A stretch of DNA of 64,000 nt, from positions 4,311,501-4,375,500 of the forward strand of contig NZ_AP021903.1 of NCBI RefSeq assembly GCF_018326005.1, given 5' to 3'. The translations under genes were made by a program, and so were the position numbers. Position 1 is the stretch's first letter, and the number at the start of each line of letters is the position of its first letter. The notes under the pieces are model-generated. The model saw only the letters and a list, made by a program, of their open reading frames with translations. It was not told the origin of the DNA and made no database searches. Positions 8,549 to 18,200 of the stretch are shown here, in pieces. The stretch comes from Pseudomonas sp. Seg1 (lineage in GTDB: Bacteria; Pseudomonadota; Gammaproteobacteria; Pseudomonadales; Pseudomonadaceae).

Positions 8549-11500
8549 GATCAGCCCGCTCCAGGAACTGGGTTTCAACTAACAGCACCGGTGGATTTTC
8601 TTTGACTAACGAAGGAGCAATCACGGAAAAATGCCCTTCCCCTCGGGGGTCAAGATGGATCACACGGGTTCTCGATGCCCACTCACCGTTGCCATTCAGG
8701 GCCTGAACGCAAACAGCCAACTCAAGTGTTTCTTTCGCTGGCGTATATTCAGAGCGGTGATCAATTGGGTACTGAAGGCAGAGTATCAATCCATCAGGAG
8801 ATGACTTAACGATACGCAGACTGCTGACGATCTCTTCACTGATGACTTCTTTACGTTCTCGCGGAGTCCCTTGGCTGTGTAAAGGTAGGGAAATACGATG
8901 GGCGCCAATACCTAGACGGTGCGTGGCACTAAAACCAAGAGGAGGCAGCAGATCACCCAGTGTCAATTTTGGCAGCACTAAATGGATATCGCTGGCCTTG
9001 GCTTTGAACAGCAAGTTCTTCAGCCAAGAGTCGTAATGATTTGGGCCAAGCTGGGCATAAGGCGCTTGAATCAGAAATGCCAGATAACTTTGATAGTCAT
9101 CTAGCGAGTGATCGCCGCGCATCTCCGCATCCCGGCTCCAAGGCGTTATTTTCAGCCATTTATCGTGAGCACTGAGGTTGTAGCGGTTGAATAGCCACGT
9201 ACCACTAAGCTCCAGCACGGTGAACAAAGCACCGGCGAGGTTGAAACGAAAAAAAACAGTGGACAGACGTGTGCCAGCAGCTGCCCAGGCGGCTGTTCTC
9301 GCCGTCTTGTTGGAAGCACTCAATACTCTAAATGTGGCGTGGACAGAATGACTGAGCCCATAGGAGTTAACAGTTACCATGCCTCCAGCACCAAAAGTAG
9401 CGAGTGCAGCCGAACCCTGTGCCGAATGGTTTCCGCTGCGGATTGCCTGCTGCCATTTCTTGCTCTGGGTAAAAAAACTACTCACGGAAGATGCCAGCCC
9501 TGCCAAGTAGGAGAACAAGCCGAGCCCTACATGCAGTTTTCCCATTTGGACAAATACGTTCTGTAGGGCATGGTGTTGTAGTCCAACAACGAGTGCTGAG
9601 CCACGTACTTTCATTGCTGTGTCTGCAAGGCTCTGGGCTGCGATAAATCCAGCTGCGGCTGTTGCCACTACAGCATCAGCTAGCGGTCTCCACACACGAT
9701 CATTGTTGGATTGGGTTCTGACTTCCCGATAAACCCCCACCAAATTCACCACCTGCACCAAAACCACCACCAACCCCATCCCTTCCGTCTTCACCAGACT
9801 CCCCGCCGAAATCCCACCCACCCCCAGCCGAATATTCCCCAGCAAACTCCTTAACTCCCCCTGCTGTGCCGGCGGAAACACTACCGTCACCCCTGCCCGC
9901 GCAGGCGTGGCGCCGTACAAGCGGGCCGAGCGATCCGGCACTTCCTCAATCGGGCTCAGCGCCGCCGCTAATCGCCCTTCGATCACCGTCAACTGCGCCC
10001 GCACGCGCAGGATCTCTTCCTGCAACTCCAGCGCCCGCGGCGTTTTATGGCCCTGGCGGTTCTTGTTGTGGGTGATCTGGTTGCGTTCGCGGTTGAGGGT
10101 TTTCAGGTAGTCGCGTTCGCGCAGCAGTTCCTTGATTGCGGTTTGCAGGGCGGACTGTTCTGCGGGGCTGGCGACGGTGAAGGTCACGCCGCTGGTTTTG
10201 GCGGCATCGAAGAGGCGCAATTTCAGCCCTTTGGGCAGGCGCTGGAACAGCTCATCGAGATCGGGAATTTTCTCCCCTGAGAGGTCGAAGCCTTCCAGTA
10301 CGCGGTTCAGGCCCAGGTTCAGTGCCGGGCTGTAGGTGTCCTGCACAGCGGCCGCGACCGTGCGGCTGTGTTCGGGCATGTCGTCGAGGGCCGGCAGGTG
10401 CGGTTGCTCGATCTTTTTCAGTTTCGCCAGCCAGTCCGGCAGGTTGTTGAACGTGGCCATGCCGGCGTTGAACAGGAACGCATATTGCCCGGCCTGCTCG
10501 GCTTGCAGACGCAGCGGCAAGGTGTAGAACAGCGTTCGGGTCAGTTCCGGGTGCTGTTCCAGATAACCGAGCATTTGTTCGCTCGCCGCGTCGCTGCGGC
10601 AGAGGTCCTTGAGGCAGGCGTATTCGGTGCTGAGGGCCTGGTGCAGTTGCGTCGCCTCTTGCGCGTCGTAGTACCACGCCGCGCGGTGGAAGCGGCCGGC
10701 GACCAGCAGTTGCGTGCGGTCGGCGGTGATGCGTTCGAGCAGGCGGTTCCAGCGGCCGAGGTCATCGCGCAGCAGATTCAGTCTGTCGTCCATCGCCGGT
10801 CGGTCGATCAGGTCGTTGACCCCGCGTTTGCCGCTGAGCACCGGGCCGTCGAGCACATCGCGCATGCGCCGATCCTGATCCTTGCCCAGATCGACCAGCG
10901 CTGACAGGTGTCGCTCGACGAAATCTTCGGGGGCGACTGCCTCGAAATACTGACGCGTGTAGTAACGGCGATCCGCCTCGGCGGTGGCGCGATCATGGGC
11001 GGTGAAGTCTGGCGCGACGCCGTCGAAACGGTTCAGGGCCAGCGACTGATCGAGGGCCTTTTCACGCAGTTGATTCAGTTCCGGCGTCGCGTCTGTAGAG
11101 GTCGGCTCGACGCTGCCGCCCTTGTTCAAATAATCGAGCAACGCCTTGCGCGTATTCTCACGATCCGGTTCCGGCAACTGCTCGATATCGGCAAACAGGG
11201 CTTTGGCCTGCGGTTGGTCACTGGCGTTGGCCAGACTGTCGAAATCTTTGTCGTTGAGCTGGCTGAGGGACTCGATGTAACTGGCCAACAGATAATCACG
11301 CTCGCTGTTATCGGCGTTGCTCCACGCCTCGACCCAGCCGACCACGCGGTCCTGATACTCGGCCAGATCGCGCAGCACGCCCAGATCATCGTTGACCAGC
11401 AGAAACAGCGTGTCGTCCTGATAAGGCCCCCGTACCCGACCGAGAAATTCGCCGATGTGCGCGGCACGAAAACGCTTCGGCTGCTCCCACAAATACGGTT

Positions 11501-12128
11501 CGCGTTCATGCTCGGGGGCATCGCTGACCTGCACGGCAGGCATCCGGGTCGCGTCCGTTTCAGCGACCGGCTCAGCGCCAGTCGCCACTTCCGCCAGCCA
11601 TTTTTTCGCCTGAGCGACCGTCAGCAAATGTTCGCCACCGACCAGACAATTCACCGGCCCCAGATCGACCGGCTGCATGAAATGCCCGCGCTCCTCAGCG
11701 CTGTCCAGCACCTGAGAGCATTTGCGGGCCGTCCACTGCACCTCGGCGAAGCTCACGTGCAGCGTACTTTTGCGCGAAAAGATCAGCGCCGGGCGCTCTT
11801 CAATGGCGCCGCGCTGATCCTCGTTGACCGTTTTACCCTGATGCAGCAGCGCCGTGACGATGCCGTCGACAATGCGATATTCGTACAAGTCGCCACTGAG
11901 GCCGTCGATGATGTACAGCCAGCCGTCGCGCAGCCGGCGGATGCCCATCGGGCGCGTGGTCAGGGTGTACGGCAAATTCAGCTCGGCGCCGGGCTCGTAT
12001 TCTCTTTCCACCAGGCCGTAACTCAGCGGCAGCAGTTGCACGTGGGTTTGTCGCAGCGGGCACGCCGTAGGACCAGCAATTGGGGCTTTCGAAGCCGCTG
12101 CGGCGTCGAGAATGGCGGGATGGGTCAT
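8538..12128 (-). CDS. Type VI secretion MIX-type effector, VasX-like pore-forming toxin candidate
   Basis: 1196 residues. The N-terminal region holds LRDGWLYII at residues 66-74, an exact fit to the MIX marker core (hRxGhhYhh) of T6SS effectors, in a VasX-type N-domain (CPLRQTHVQLLPLSYGLVE upstream). The middle is a long charged helical region. Residues about 770-985 contain several hydrophobic segments (GMGLVVVLVQVVNLVGVY, LVVGLQHHALQNVF, FSYLAGLASS, LAGALFTVLELSGTW), followed by a roughly 210-residue soluble C-terminus. This plan matches membrane-acting VasX toxins. The ATG overlaps the adaptor stop by 4 bases. It is predicted to be loaded on the adjacent VgrG by the DUF4123 protein and delivered into rival cells. 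The 3' third, below about 9750, is visibly AT-richer than the 5' part, as expected for swapped toxin ends. Confidence 0.8.
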   Translation of the reverse strand: MTHPAILDAAAASKAPIAGPTACPLRQTHVQLLPLSYGLVEREYEPGAELNLPYTLTTRPMGIRRLRDGWLYIIDGLSGDLYEYRIVDGIVTALLHQGKTVNEDQRGAIEERPALIFSRKSTLHVSFAEVQWTARKCSQVLDSAEERGHFMQPVDLGPVNCLVGGEHLLTVAQAKKWLAEVATGAEPVAETDATRMPAVQVSDAPEHEREPYLWEQPKRFRAAHIGEFLGRVRGPYQDDTLFLLVNDDLGVLRDLAEYQDRVVGWVEAWSNADNSERDYLLASYIESLSQLNDKDFDSLANASDQPQAKALFADIEQLPEPDRENTRKALLDYLNKGGSVEPTSTDATPELNQLREKALDQSLALNRFDGVAPDFTAHDRATAEADRRYYTRQYFEAVAPEDFVERHLSALVDLGKDQDRRMRDVLDGPVLSGKRGVNDLIDRPAMDDRLNLLRDDLGRWNRLLERITADRTQLLVAGRFHRAAWYYDAQEATQLHQALSTEYACLKDLCRSDAASEQMLGYLEQHPELTRTLFYTLPLRLQAEQAGQYAFLFNAGMATFNNLPDWLAKLKKIEQPHLPALDDMPEHSRTVAAAVQDTYSPALNLGLNRVLEGFDLSGEKIPDLDELFQRLPKGLKLRLFDAAKTSGVTFTVASPAEQSALQTAIKELLRERDYLKTLNRERNQITHNKNRQGHKTPRALELQEEILRVRAQLTVIEGRLAAALSPIEEVPDRSARLYGATPARAGVTVVFPPAQQGELRSLLGNIRLGVGGISAGSLVKTEGMGLVVVLVQVVNLVGVYREVRTQSNNDRVWRPLADAVVATAAAGFIAAQSLADTAMKVRGSALVVGLQHHALQNVFVQMGKLHVGLGLFSYLAGLASSVSSFFTQSKKWQQAIRSGNHSAQGSAALATFGAGGMVTVNSYGLSHSVHATFRVLSASNKTARTAAWAAAGTRLSTVFFRFNLAGALFTVLELSGTWLFNRYNLSAHDKWLKITPWSRDAEMRGDHSLDDYQSYLAFLIQAPYAQLGPNHYDSWLKNLLFKAKASDIHLVLPKLTLGDLLPPLGFSATHRLGIGAHRISLPLHSQGTPRERKEVISEEIVSSLRIVKSSPDGLILCLQYPIDHRSEYTPAKETLELAVCVQALNGNGEWASRTRVIHLDPRGEGHFSVIAPSLVKENPPVLLVETQFLERADHAE

Positions 12129-12991
12129 TGGTATTCCTTGTGGCTGGCCCAGCGCTGCGCCAGATCAGCGGCCAACGCAACGCGCTCGCCCGGTGATTGC
12201 AGTGAGGGGGAATGAAGCAAGTGATGGATTTTTGGGTGTTGGTCGATATCGCTGCCGTCAAGCCACACCATCAGGTTGGCGTAGTTGAACAACTCGGATT
12301 GGCTACTCAGGCCAAGCGCGCGGGCTTGGCTATCAATCTGCTCAAGGGTTGGCCAGCGCTGACTCAGCGCTCCTTCGAGAGGAAATCCGGGAAAGTGCTT
12401 CAACAAATGCGCATTGAGTTCCAGCAAGGCGCGACGCCGATCAACCCGGTCCAGCGCTGCGTCCAGTTCAGGGCTCAGGCAATAAGGAACGCCAAGCACC
12501 GGGCACTCCGCCCGTCGCGGTCGATGGCTGTGCCAGACCGCGTTGACGCAATCGGCAGTCACCACGCAACTCAAAGGCCCGAACAAACACTGATCGCCAC
12601 TGGCAAACAGGGCAAGAGCAACCGCCGCATCGGCCAGCCGCAGCATGGCCGACTGGCCGGCCGGCAACTCGACGCTGACCAGTTTGCGCAAGTGCTCGGC
12701 CACGCTGTGCGCAGGCGCCGCGCTGAACAACAACACGCCCCACTCCTCAGCCGCGTGTTGCAGATAGAACAGCGCCAGCGGATCGTCCGCCTGCTGGATC
12801 TCCACCAGCAACGGCGAGATGTCGCGTAATGCAGAAAAGGACGTCTGGTCAAACAAGGCAAACGTATTGGCCGCCGGGCTGAGCTGCCTGACCCGCGCTG
12901 GCAAATCGCTGACGGTTGCGCCATCCAGCAACAAAAAGGCCTGTTGCTCGACCCAAGGCAAATCATCGGGAAAAGAAGTCAGAACGCTCAT
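12125..12991 (-). CDS. DUF4123 effector adaptor/chaperone (Tap/TEC family)
   Basis: 288 residues from the ATG at 12991, which overlaps the vgrG stop by 4 bases (ATGA); its own stop overlaps the effector start in the same way. The N-terminus (LPWVEQQAFLLLDGATV, then NTFALFDQTSF) has the usual DUF4123 opening, with a small beta-alpha domain and a variable helical tail. Proteins of this family bind an effector and fit it onto the VgrG tip without being secreted. The position between VgrG and a MIX effector is the standard one. Confidence 0.85.
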   Translation of the reverse strand: MSVLTSFPDDLPWVEQQAFLLLDGATVSDLPARVRQLSPAANTFALFDQTSFSALRDISPLLVEIQQADDPLALFYLQHAAEEWGVLLFSAAPAHSVAEHLRKLVSVELPAGQSAMLRLADAAVALALFASGDQCLFGPLSCVVTADCVNAVWHSHRPRRAECPVLGVPYCLSPELDAALDRVDRRRALLELNAHLLKHFPGFPLEGALSQRWPTLEQIDSQARALGLSSQSELFNYANLMVWLDGSDIDQHPKIHHLLHSPSLQSPGERVALAADLAQRWASHKEYQ

Positions 12992-14997
12992 GCTTGGGCC
13001 GCCTCGCAGACCAGGCACCGCGCGTCACGGTTGGCAGCCAACGCATGGCGTTGCTGAAGCGGATCAGACGCCACTTTCAACGACGGCAACGCTCCCGGCA
13101 CCAACGGTTCTGCTGCCAGGCCAATCGCAGGCGCACCACCCTGAACGATCGGCACGCTGCTGCAGATGCCCTCCGGCCCCAGCGTCAACCAGTGCCCGCC
13201 GGCCATGATCGTCACATGGATGCCGCCATCGATAACCACTTGCTGACCGGCGCCGAGGTGGATTTGCTGGCCGGCGCTGAGTCGCTGACTGGCGACCCGG
13301 ATGTGCCGGTCGCCTTGCACCCACAGGTGGTCGTCCTGCTTGAGTTCGGTCAGGCGATTGCCGTGGGTCAGATGATGCTCATCACTGCGCAGATCAAGAC
13401 TGCAAAGACCGCCGACGACCATCGTGTGTTGGTGGTCGACCTGCACGCGTTGGTCATTGAGCACCAGTTGAGTGAAGTCACGCTGGGCGCGAATGGCAAT
13501 TTCTTCAGCGCCTTTTCTGTCCTCGATGCGCAACTCGTTATAGCCGCCACCGCCCGGACTGCTCTGGCTGCGAAAGATACTGCGCGTGTGTTCGGCCGGC
13601 AGGTCCAGTGGCACCGGCGTCGCCGCGTTGGGCAAGCAGCCGGCCACGAACGGTTTGTCCGGATCGCCCTCGGTAAACCCCACCAGCACTTCCATGCCGA
13701 CGCGCGGAATCTGCACGCTGCCGTAACGGTCATGGGCCCAGCCCGTGGCCACGCGCAGCCAGCAACTGGATTGCTCGTTGAGCTGACCGTCGCGATCCCA
13801 CAGCAGTTGTACTTTCACCCGGCCATAGGCGTCGCAGTAGATTTCTTCGCCGGGCGGCCCCGTCACCACGGCATGCTGGTTGCCGGTCATGCGTATTTTT
13901 GGATGCTCCAGCGCGGGGCGAAAATTCACCTCCCAAGGCGTCGCGACGAAGTGATTGCGATAGCCCTGACTGAAACCATCGTCGGTAGCCGGGACGCTTG
14001 ACGATTCCTCCAGCACTTGCGGTTGCAGGCCGATGTGCTCAACGCGGGTCAGCAGCCACAGGCCATTGCAGTCGGCGCGCGGGTGCTCGCTCATGTCGAC
14101 GAAACTGCCACTGCGCATCAGGCTTTGGTCGCTGCGCCCATGGGCTTGACGATAATCGGCGCGATGCCGCTCAAGGGCGCGCTGGCTCAAATGTCTACCG
14201 TGATCACGATGGCTGAACTGTCCCGGAAAGCGGTAATCCTCAAGCGCTGGAAGCCGGTTTTCTTTGGCCTCGGCGTCGAGTTGCACCGTGGGTTTTTCAA
14301 AGTGATAGTCGCGGCGACTGACGTGGCTGGTGCGGGTTTCGAGACGAACCTTGAAGCGGTCGATCACCGCCGCTTCGGCGACCATGCCGCTGCCTTGTGC
14401 ATAGGCTGTCGGCACGTCAGGTGTGGGGAAGACCGTCTGGTCGTCGCCAAACACCAACAGATGCCCATCGTTGCGGTGCTGGAAATGAAAGTGCAGGCCT
14501 TCTTCCTCGCACAAACGCTGGATGAAGTGCAGATCCGACTCGTCGAACTGCACGCAATACAGGCGCGGCGGGTACTCGGCACTGAGTTGAAAACGCCAGG
14601 CATCGGGCTGCATGCCGTGCTCACTCAACACGCTGGCGATGATTTGCGGCACGCTCTGGTGCTGAAAGATCCGTTGATTATGGCGATGCGCAAGGTAAGC
14701 CAGACAGGGCACCAGAACGATCTGATAGCGCGTCAGACGGGAACCGGAATCACCTTGGGCGATTCGATAAATCTGCCCGTGAAGACCGGCGCCGTTCGCA
14801 CAAAACGAGAGAAATGCCGGACGTTGCAGCAAGGACTCGAGATCCAGGTCACGGCGTTCGCTGACCAGTTCAAGGTCGATCTTGTAGGTTTGGTTGAGCG
14901 CCTCGGTAGCCCGGAATTCGGCTACCTGCAGATCGTGGGGAAAACCTTCGATGTCGAGTCTGAAAACAACGGAGCGGCCGGCGGTAAGCATCCACAT
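12988..14997 (-). CDS. vgrG: VgrG-type type VI secretion tip protein
   Basis: 669 residues. The N-terminal half is gp27-like (RLDIEGFPHDLQVAEFRATE, LCEEEGLHFHFQHRND). The gp5-like OB domain is at about 395-460 (YGRVKVQLLWDRDGQ, GWAHDRYGSVQIPRVGMEVL), followed by a beta-helical stalk (NELRIEDRKGAEEIAIRAQRD). There is no extra enzymatic domain, so it is a carrier VgrG that delivers the neighbouring effector. Translation may start at 14997 or at the second ATG (14991), which has the better spacing to an AGGG site. The core T6SS genes are not in the window, so this is an orphan vgrG island. Confidence 0.93.
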   Translation of the reverse strand: MWMLTAGRSVVFRLDIEGFPHDLQVAEFRATEALNQTYKIDLELVSERRDLDLESLLQRPAFLSFCANGAGLHGQIYRIAQGDSGSRLTRYQIVLVPCLAYLAHRHNQRIFQHQSVPQIIASVLSEHGMQPDAWRFQLSAEYPPRLYCVQFDESDLHFIQRLCEEEGLHFHFQHRNDGHLLVFGDDQTVFPTPDVPTAYAQGSGMVAEAAVIDRFKVRLETRTSHVSRRDYHFEKPTVQLDAEAKENRLPALEDYRFPGQFSHRDHGRHLSQRALERHRADYRQAHGRSDQSLMRSGSFVDMSEHPRADCNGLWLLTRVEHIGLQPQVLEESSSVPATDDGFSQGYRNHFVATPWEVNFRPALEHPKIRMTGNQHAVVTGPPGEEIYCDAYGRVKVQLLWDRDGQLNEQSSCWLRVATGWAHDRYGSVQIPRVGMEVLVGFTEGDPDKPFVAGCLPNAATPVPLDLPAEHTRSIFRSQSSPGGGGYNELRIEDRKGAEEIAIRAQRDFTQLVLNDQRVQVDHQHTMVVGGLCSLDLRSDEHHLTHGNRLTELKQDDHLWVQGDRHIRVASQRLSAGQQIHLGAGQQVVIDGGIHVTIMAGGHWLTLGPEGICSSVPIVQGGAPAIGLAAEPLVPGALPSLKVASDPLQQRHALAANRDARCLVCEAAQA

Positions 14998-15155
14998 ATC
15001 CCTGTGTCTGTTTAAGGCACAGGACTGTGAGGCGTGATGGCTAAATCGGTGAAGTCAGATGAATCGATGTTTGATGTAGGGCGTTTCCATTTGGGAAAAA
15101 GCGGACGGTTCCAACACGAATTTCCTACAGAAGTTACTGAGACCTTTGCTCCGGC

Positions 15156-15182
15156 AAAAAAAAACCGCCCTCGCGGGCGGCT
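15156..15182 (-). terminator. Rho-independent terminator of the autotransporter gene
   Basis: On the minus strand GCCGCCC-GCGA-GGGCGG is followed by a run of T. It starts about 20 bases after the autotransporter stop codon. Confidence 0.9.
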
Positions 15183-15202
15183 AAAAGTGCTTCGACCCTA
15201 AT

Positions 15203-18200
15203 TCAGAAGCCAAGGCTGAAGCTGATGGTCATCGCGTGATCGTTGTTGTCGTTCGACAGTTGCCCCGAGTAGCCGACCCCGAGCTTGCCGGTCGGGCTGA
15301 TCTGGAAGTCCACGCCCGCTTCAACGATGGCGCTGTCCTTGGCAATCGGCACACCTTGAGTGCTGAACGAGGCGCCGCCGTCAATGAAGGTCAGGTCGGC
15401 GTCAGGCTTGGTGTCGCCGAACGCATGCCGCCAGCCCACAGCCGCGCGCGGGGTAAATTGCCCGCCGTTGCTCAGGGTGATGACTTTGCCGGCGCGCAGG
15501 CCGAGGGTCGAGAAGGTGATGTCCTGATCGGCATCCGCCTTCAGGCGCCCTACTCCGCCCTTTTCCTTGGCCTTGTCGGTGTCGTAGTTGACGTAGGCCA
15601 GACCGGCGAACGGCTCCAGAGCGATACCGGCGGCGTCAATGGTGTAACCGACTTCGCCGAACACCTGTGCGCTGCGTGCGTCGTAGTTGGCTTTCAAGCG
15701 ATCGTTGTAAGTACCGACGCTGACGTCGCGTTTGGTCTCGATGTCGTGCCAGCTGTAAGCCGCGCCGAGGCGCACGGCCAGTGCATCGAACTGCGAGTTG
15801 AGGTACGCCGCCAGGTGGTAGCTTTCGACCGTGGCATCCGAGCGACGATCATGGGCGTCGAGATCGCTGCGGGTGTAGCCGGCGGCCATGCCCACGCGCC
15901 ATTGCTCATCGAGCTGCTTGTCGGTGCCGAGCAGGAAGCCGCTGAGGTTGCGATCGAGTTTGGCGCTGTTGCTGTCGCCATCCGATTCACCCCAGGCACC
16001 CAGTGCGCGGGCCCAGCCGACCATTTCGCCGTGGCAGCCGTTGCTGCTCAACTGGTTCTCGCTTGGCGCCAGGGCACGGCGTGGATCATCCGCCGCGCTG
16101 CACGACGGCTGGCGCATGCGATCGTTGACGGCCTCACGCACGTAACGCGAATCTTCGAGAATCGCGCTGGCGGTGCTGGCGTGGATTTCGCCGGACAGGC
16201 TGTCAAAGGCACTGCGCGCACCGGCCACGCTGAGGTTGACGATCTGGTTCTGCAACGCCGTACCCGCTGCACCGTTACGCGACAACGCCGAAGCGGTAGC
16301 GCTCTGGTTGCCGGTCGCAGCGACATCGGCGAACGAGTTGTCGTTGCGGCTGACCGCCAGGGTCACCGAATCGGCACCGTAAACCAGCGAGCTGTCGAGG
16401 AAGGCGTACTGCGGCAGATCTGCGCTGCTGAAGGTACCGGTGACACCGCCACCCGCCGTGATCAGCGAGTACACGGTATTGCCGGTGAACGGTGCCAGCG
16501 AATTGACCTGCAAACCGCCGCCTAGCGCTGCGGTACCGCCGACCGCCAACGGTGTCGCGGTTGGCGAACTGATGGTCAACGCCAGCACACCGTCGGCGGC
16601 ATTGGTCAGGTTGCCGGCCACGCTCAGAGTGCCAGCCTCGGCACCCGATGCCACCACACCGTGGTTGACCAGCGAACCGACGCTGCCGTTACCGCTCAGA
16701 CCGGCGCCGTTGGCCACGGTGACTTGCCCACCCAACGAAGCCCGCGCGGCGCGGCTGCCGACTTGCAGCACGCCTTGATCCACCGACACGGTGCCGCTGA
16801 ATGGATTGTCACCGATCAACAGCAATGTCCCGGCGCCACGTTTGAGCATCGCGCCCAGTCCACGCAGCGAACCGTTGAACTGGCCATTGGCGTTCTGCTG
16901 GAACACCAGCGAAGCGTTGTTGAGGATGTTGCCTTGCAGGCTGGTGGTGTTGCCGATCAGCGTACCGCCGCTGACCGTGGTGCCACCGCTGTAGGTGTTG
17001 GCGCCGCTCAGCACCAGGGTGCCGGCGTCGAGTTTTTCGATGCCGCCAGTCCCGACCAGTGGTGTGGAAATCTCCGCACTGGCCCCGGCGTTGACGCGCA
17101 CCGGCGCAAGGCTGCCGTCAGAACCGTTGACCGGCGTCAGCGTGCCGCCCGCCCCTGGCACCAGGCTGTAGCCGCTGGTGAGGAATTGCAGGCCGGTGAA
17201 GTTCTGATTGCCCTGCACAGTCACCGTGCCGCTCTGCCCGCCAAATACGGCGAACTGACCGTTGGAGGCCAACGCTTGCGTGCCGCTCGGATCGGTCCAG
17301 TTGGTATTCGGCCCCCACACACCGCTACCACCATCGATGCTGCCATCAGGATTGGTGGTGCCGCCGTTCCAGAACTGCACCTCTCCCGGCGTGCCTTGCA
17401 CCAGCAGATTGATCTGGTTGGCGATGGCGGTTTGCAGGGTCAGATTGGCCGTCGACACCGGCAGGCTGCCGTAAACCAGCCCGTTGTCAGTCAGGCTGCC
17501 GCCGTAGCTGAACAGTTGGTAGACCCCGGTGCCGAAGCCGCCGGCGTTGCTGATGTTCAGCGTGCCGTCGAGGGTCAGGTTGCCAGCGACGTTGACCACT
17601 GTGGTGGAGCTGGCCGCCGAGCCGAGACTGAAGTCAAGATTCGTGCCCGAGGACAACGCCAGCGAACCGACCGACAACGGCGTCGCCGTGCCGCCACCGA
17701 GCAAGGTCGCGCCGTCGGCCAATTGCACCGCCCCGCCGAACTGACCGCCGCCACCGATTTTCGCACCGCTGGCGACGTTGACGTTGGCGCTGTTGAGTAC
17801 ACCGTTGACGAGCAGATTGCCGGCCTGCACCGACGTGTTGCCGGTGAACGTATTGTTGCCGGTCAACAGCAATTGACCGCTGCCGGTTTTGTTCAGCGTG
17901 CCGCTACCGGTGAGGTTGCCGGTGTAGCTGCCGTCAGCGTTCTGCTCGAAGGTCAGCGCCGCGTTGTTGACGATTGCGCCTTGCAGGCTGCTGGTGTCGC
18001 CGCGCGTGCTGCCGCCGTTCAGCGTGGTGCCACCGCTGTAGGTATTCGCGCCGCTGAGCACCAGATCACCCGTGCCGTTTTTCAGCAGACTGCCGCTGCC
18101 GGTAATCGCGCCGATCAGGGTGGTGTTCTGGTTACCGGCGAGCGTCAGTTGCGCGCCGAGGTTGATGGCGTTGGCCAGTTGCAGCGCCGAGGTACTGTCG

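Noticed and set aside
10908..12215. A 435-codon plus-strand frame over the T6SS effector.
   Set aside because: It is the antisense of a MIX-motif gene with overlapping start and stop signals; no motif in the plus frame.
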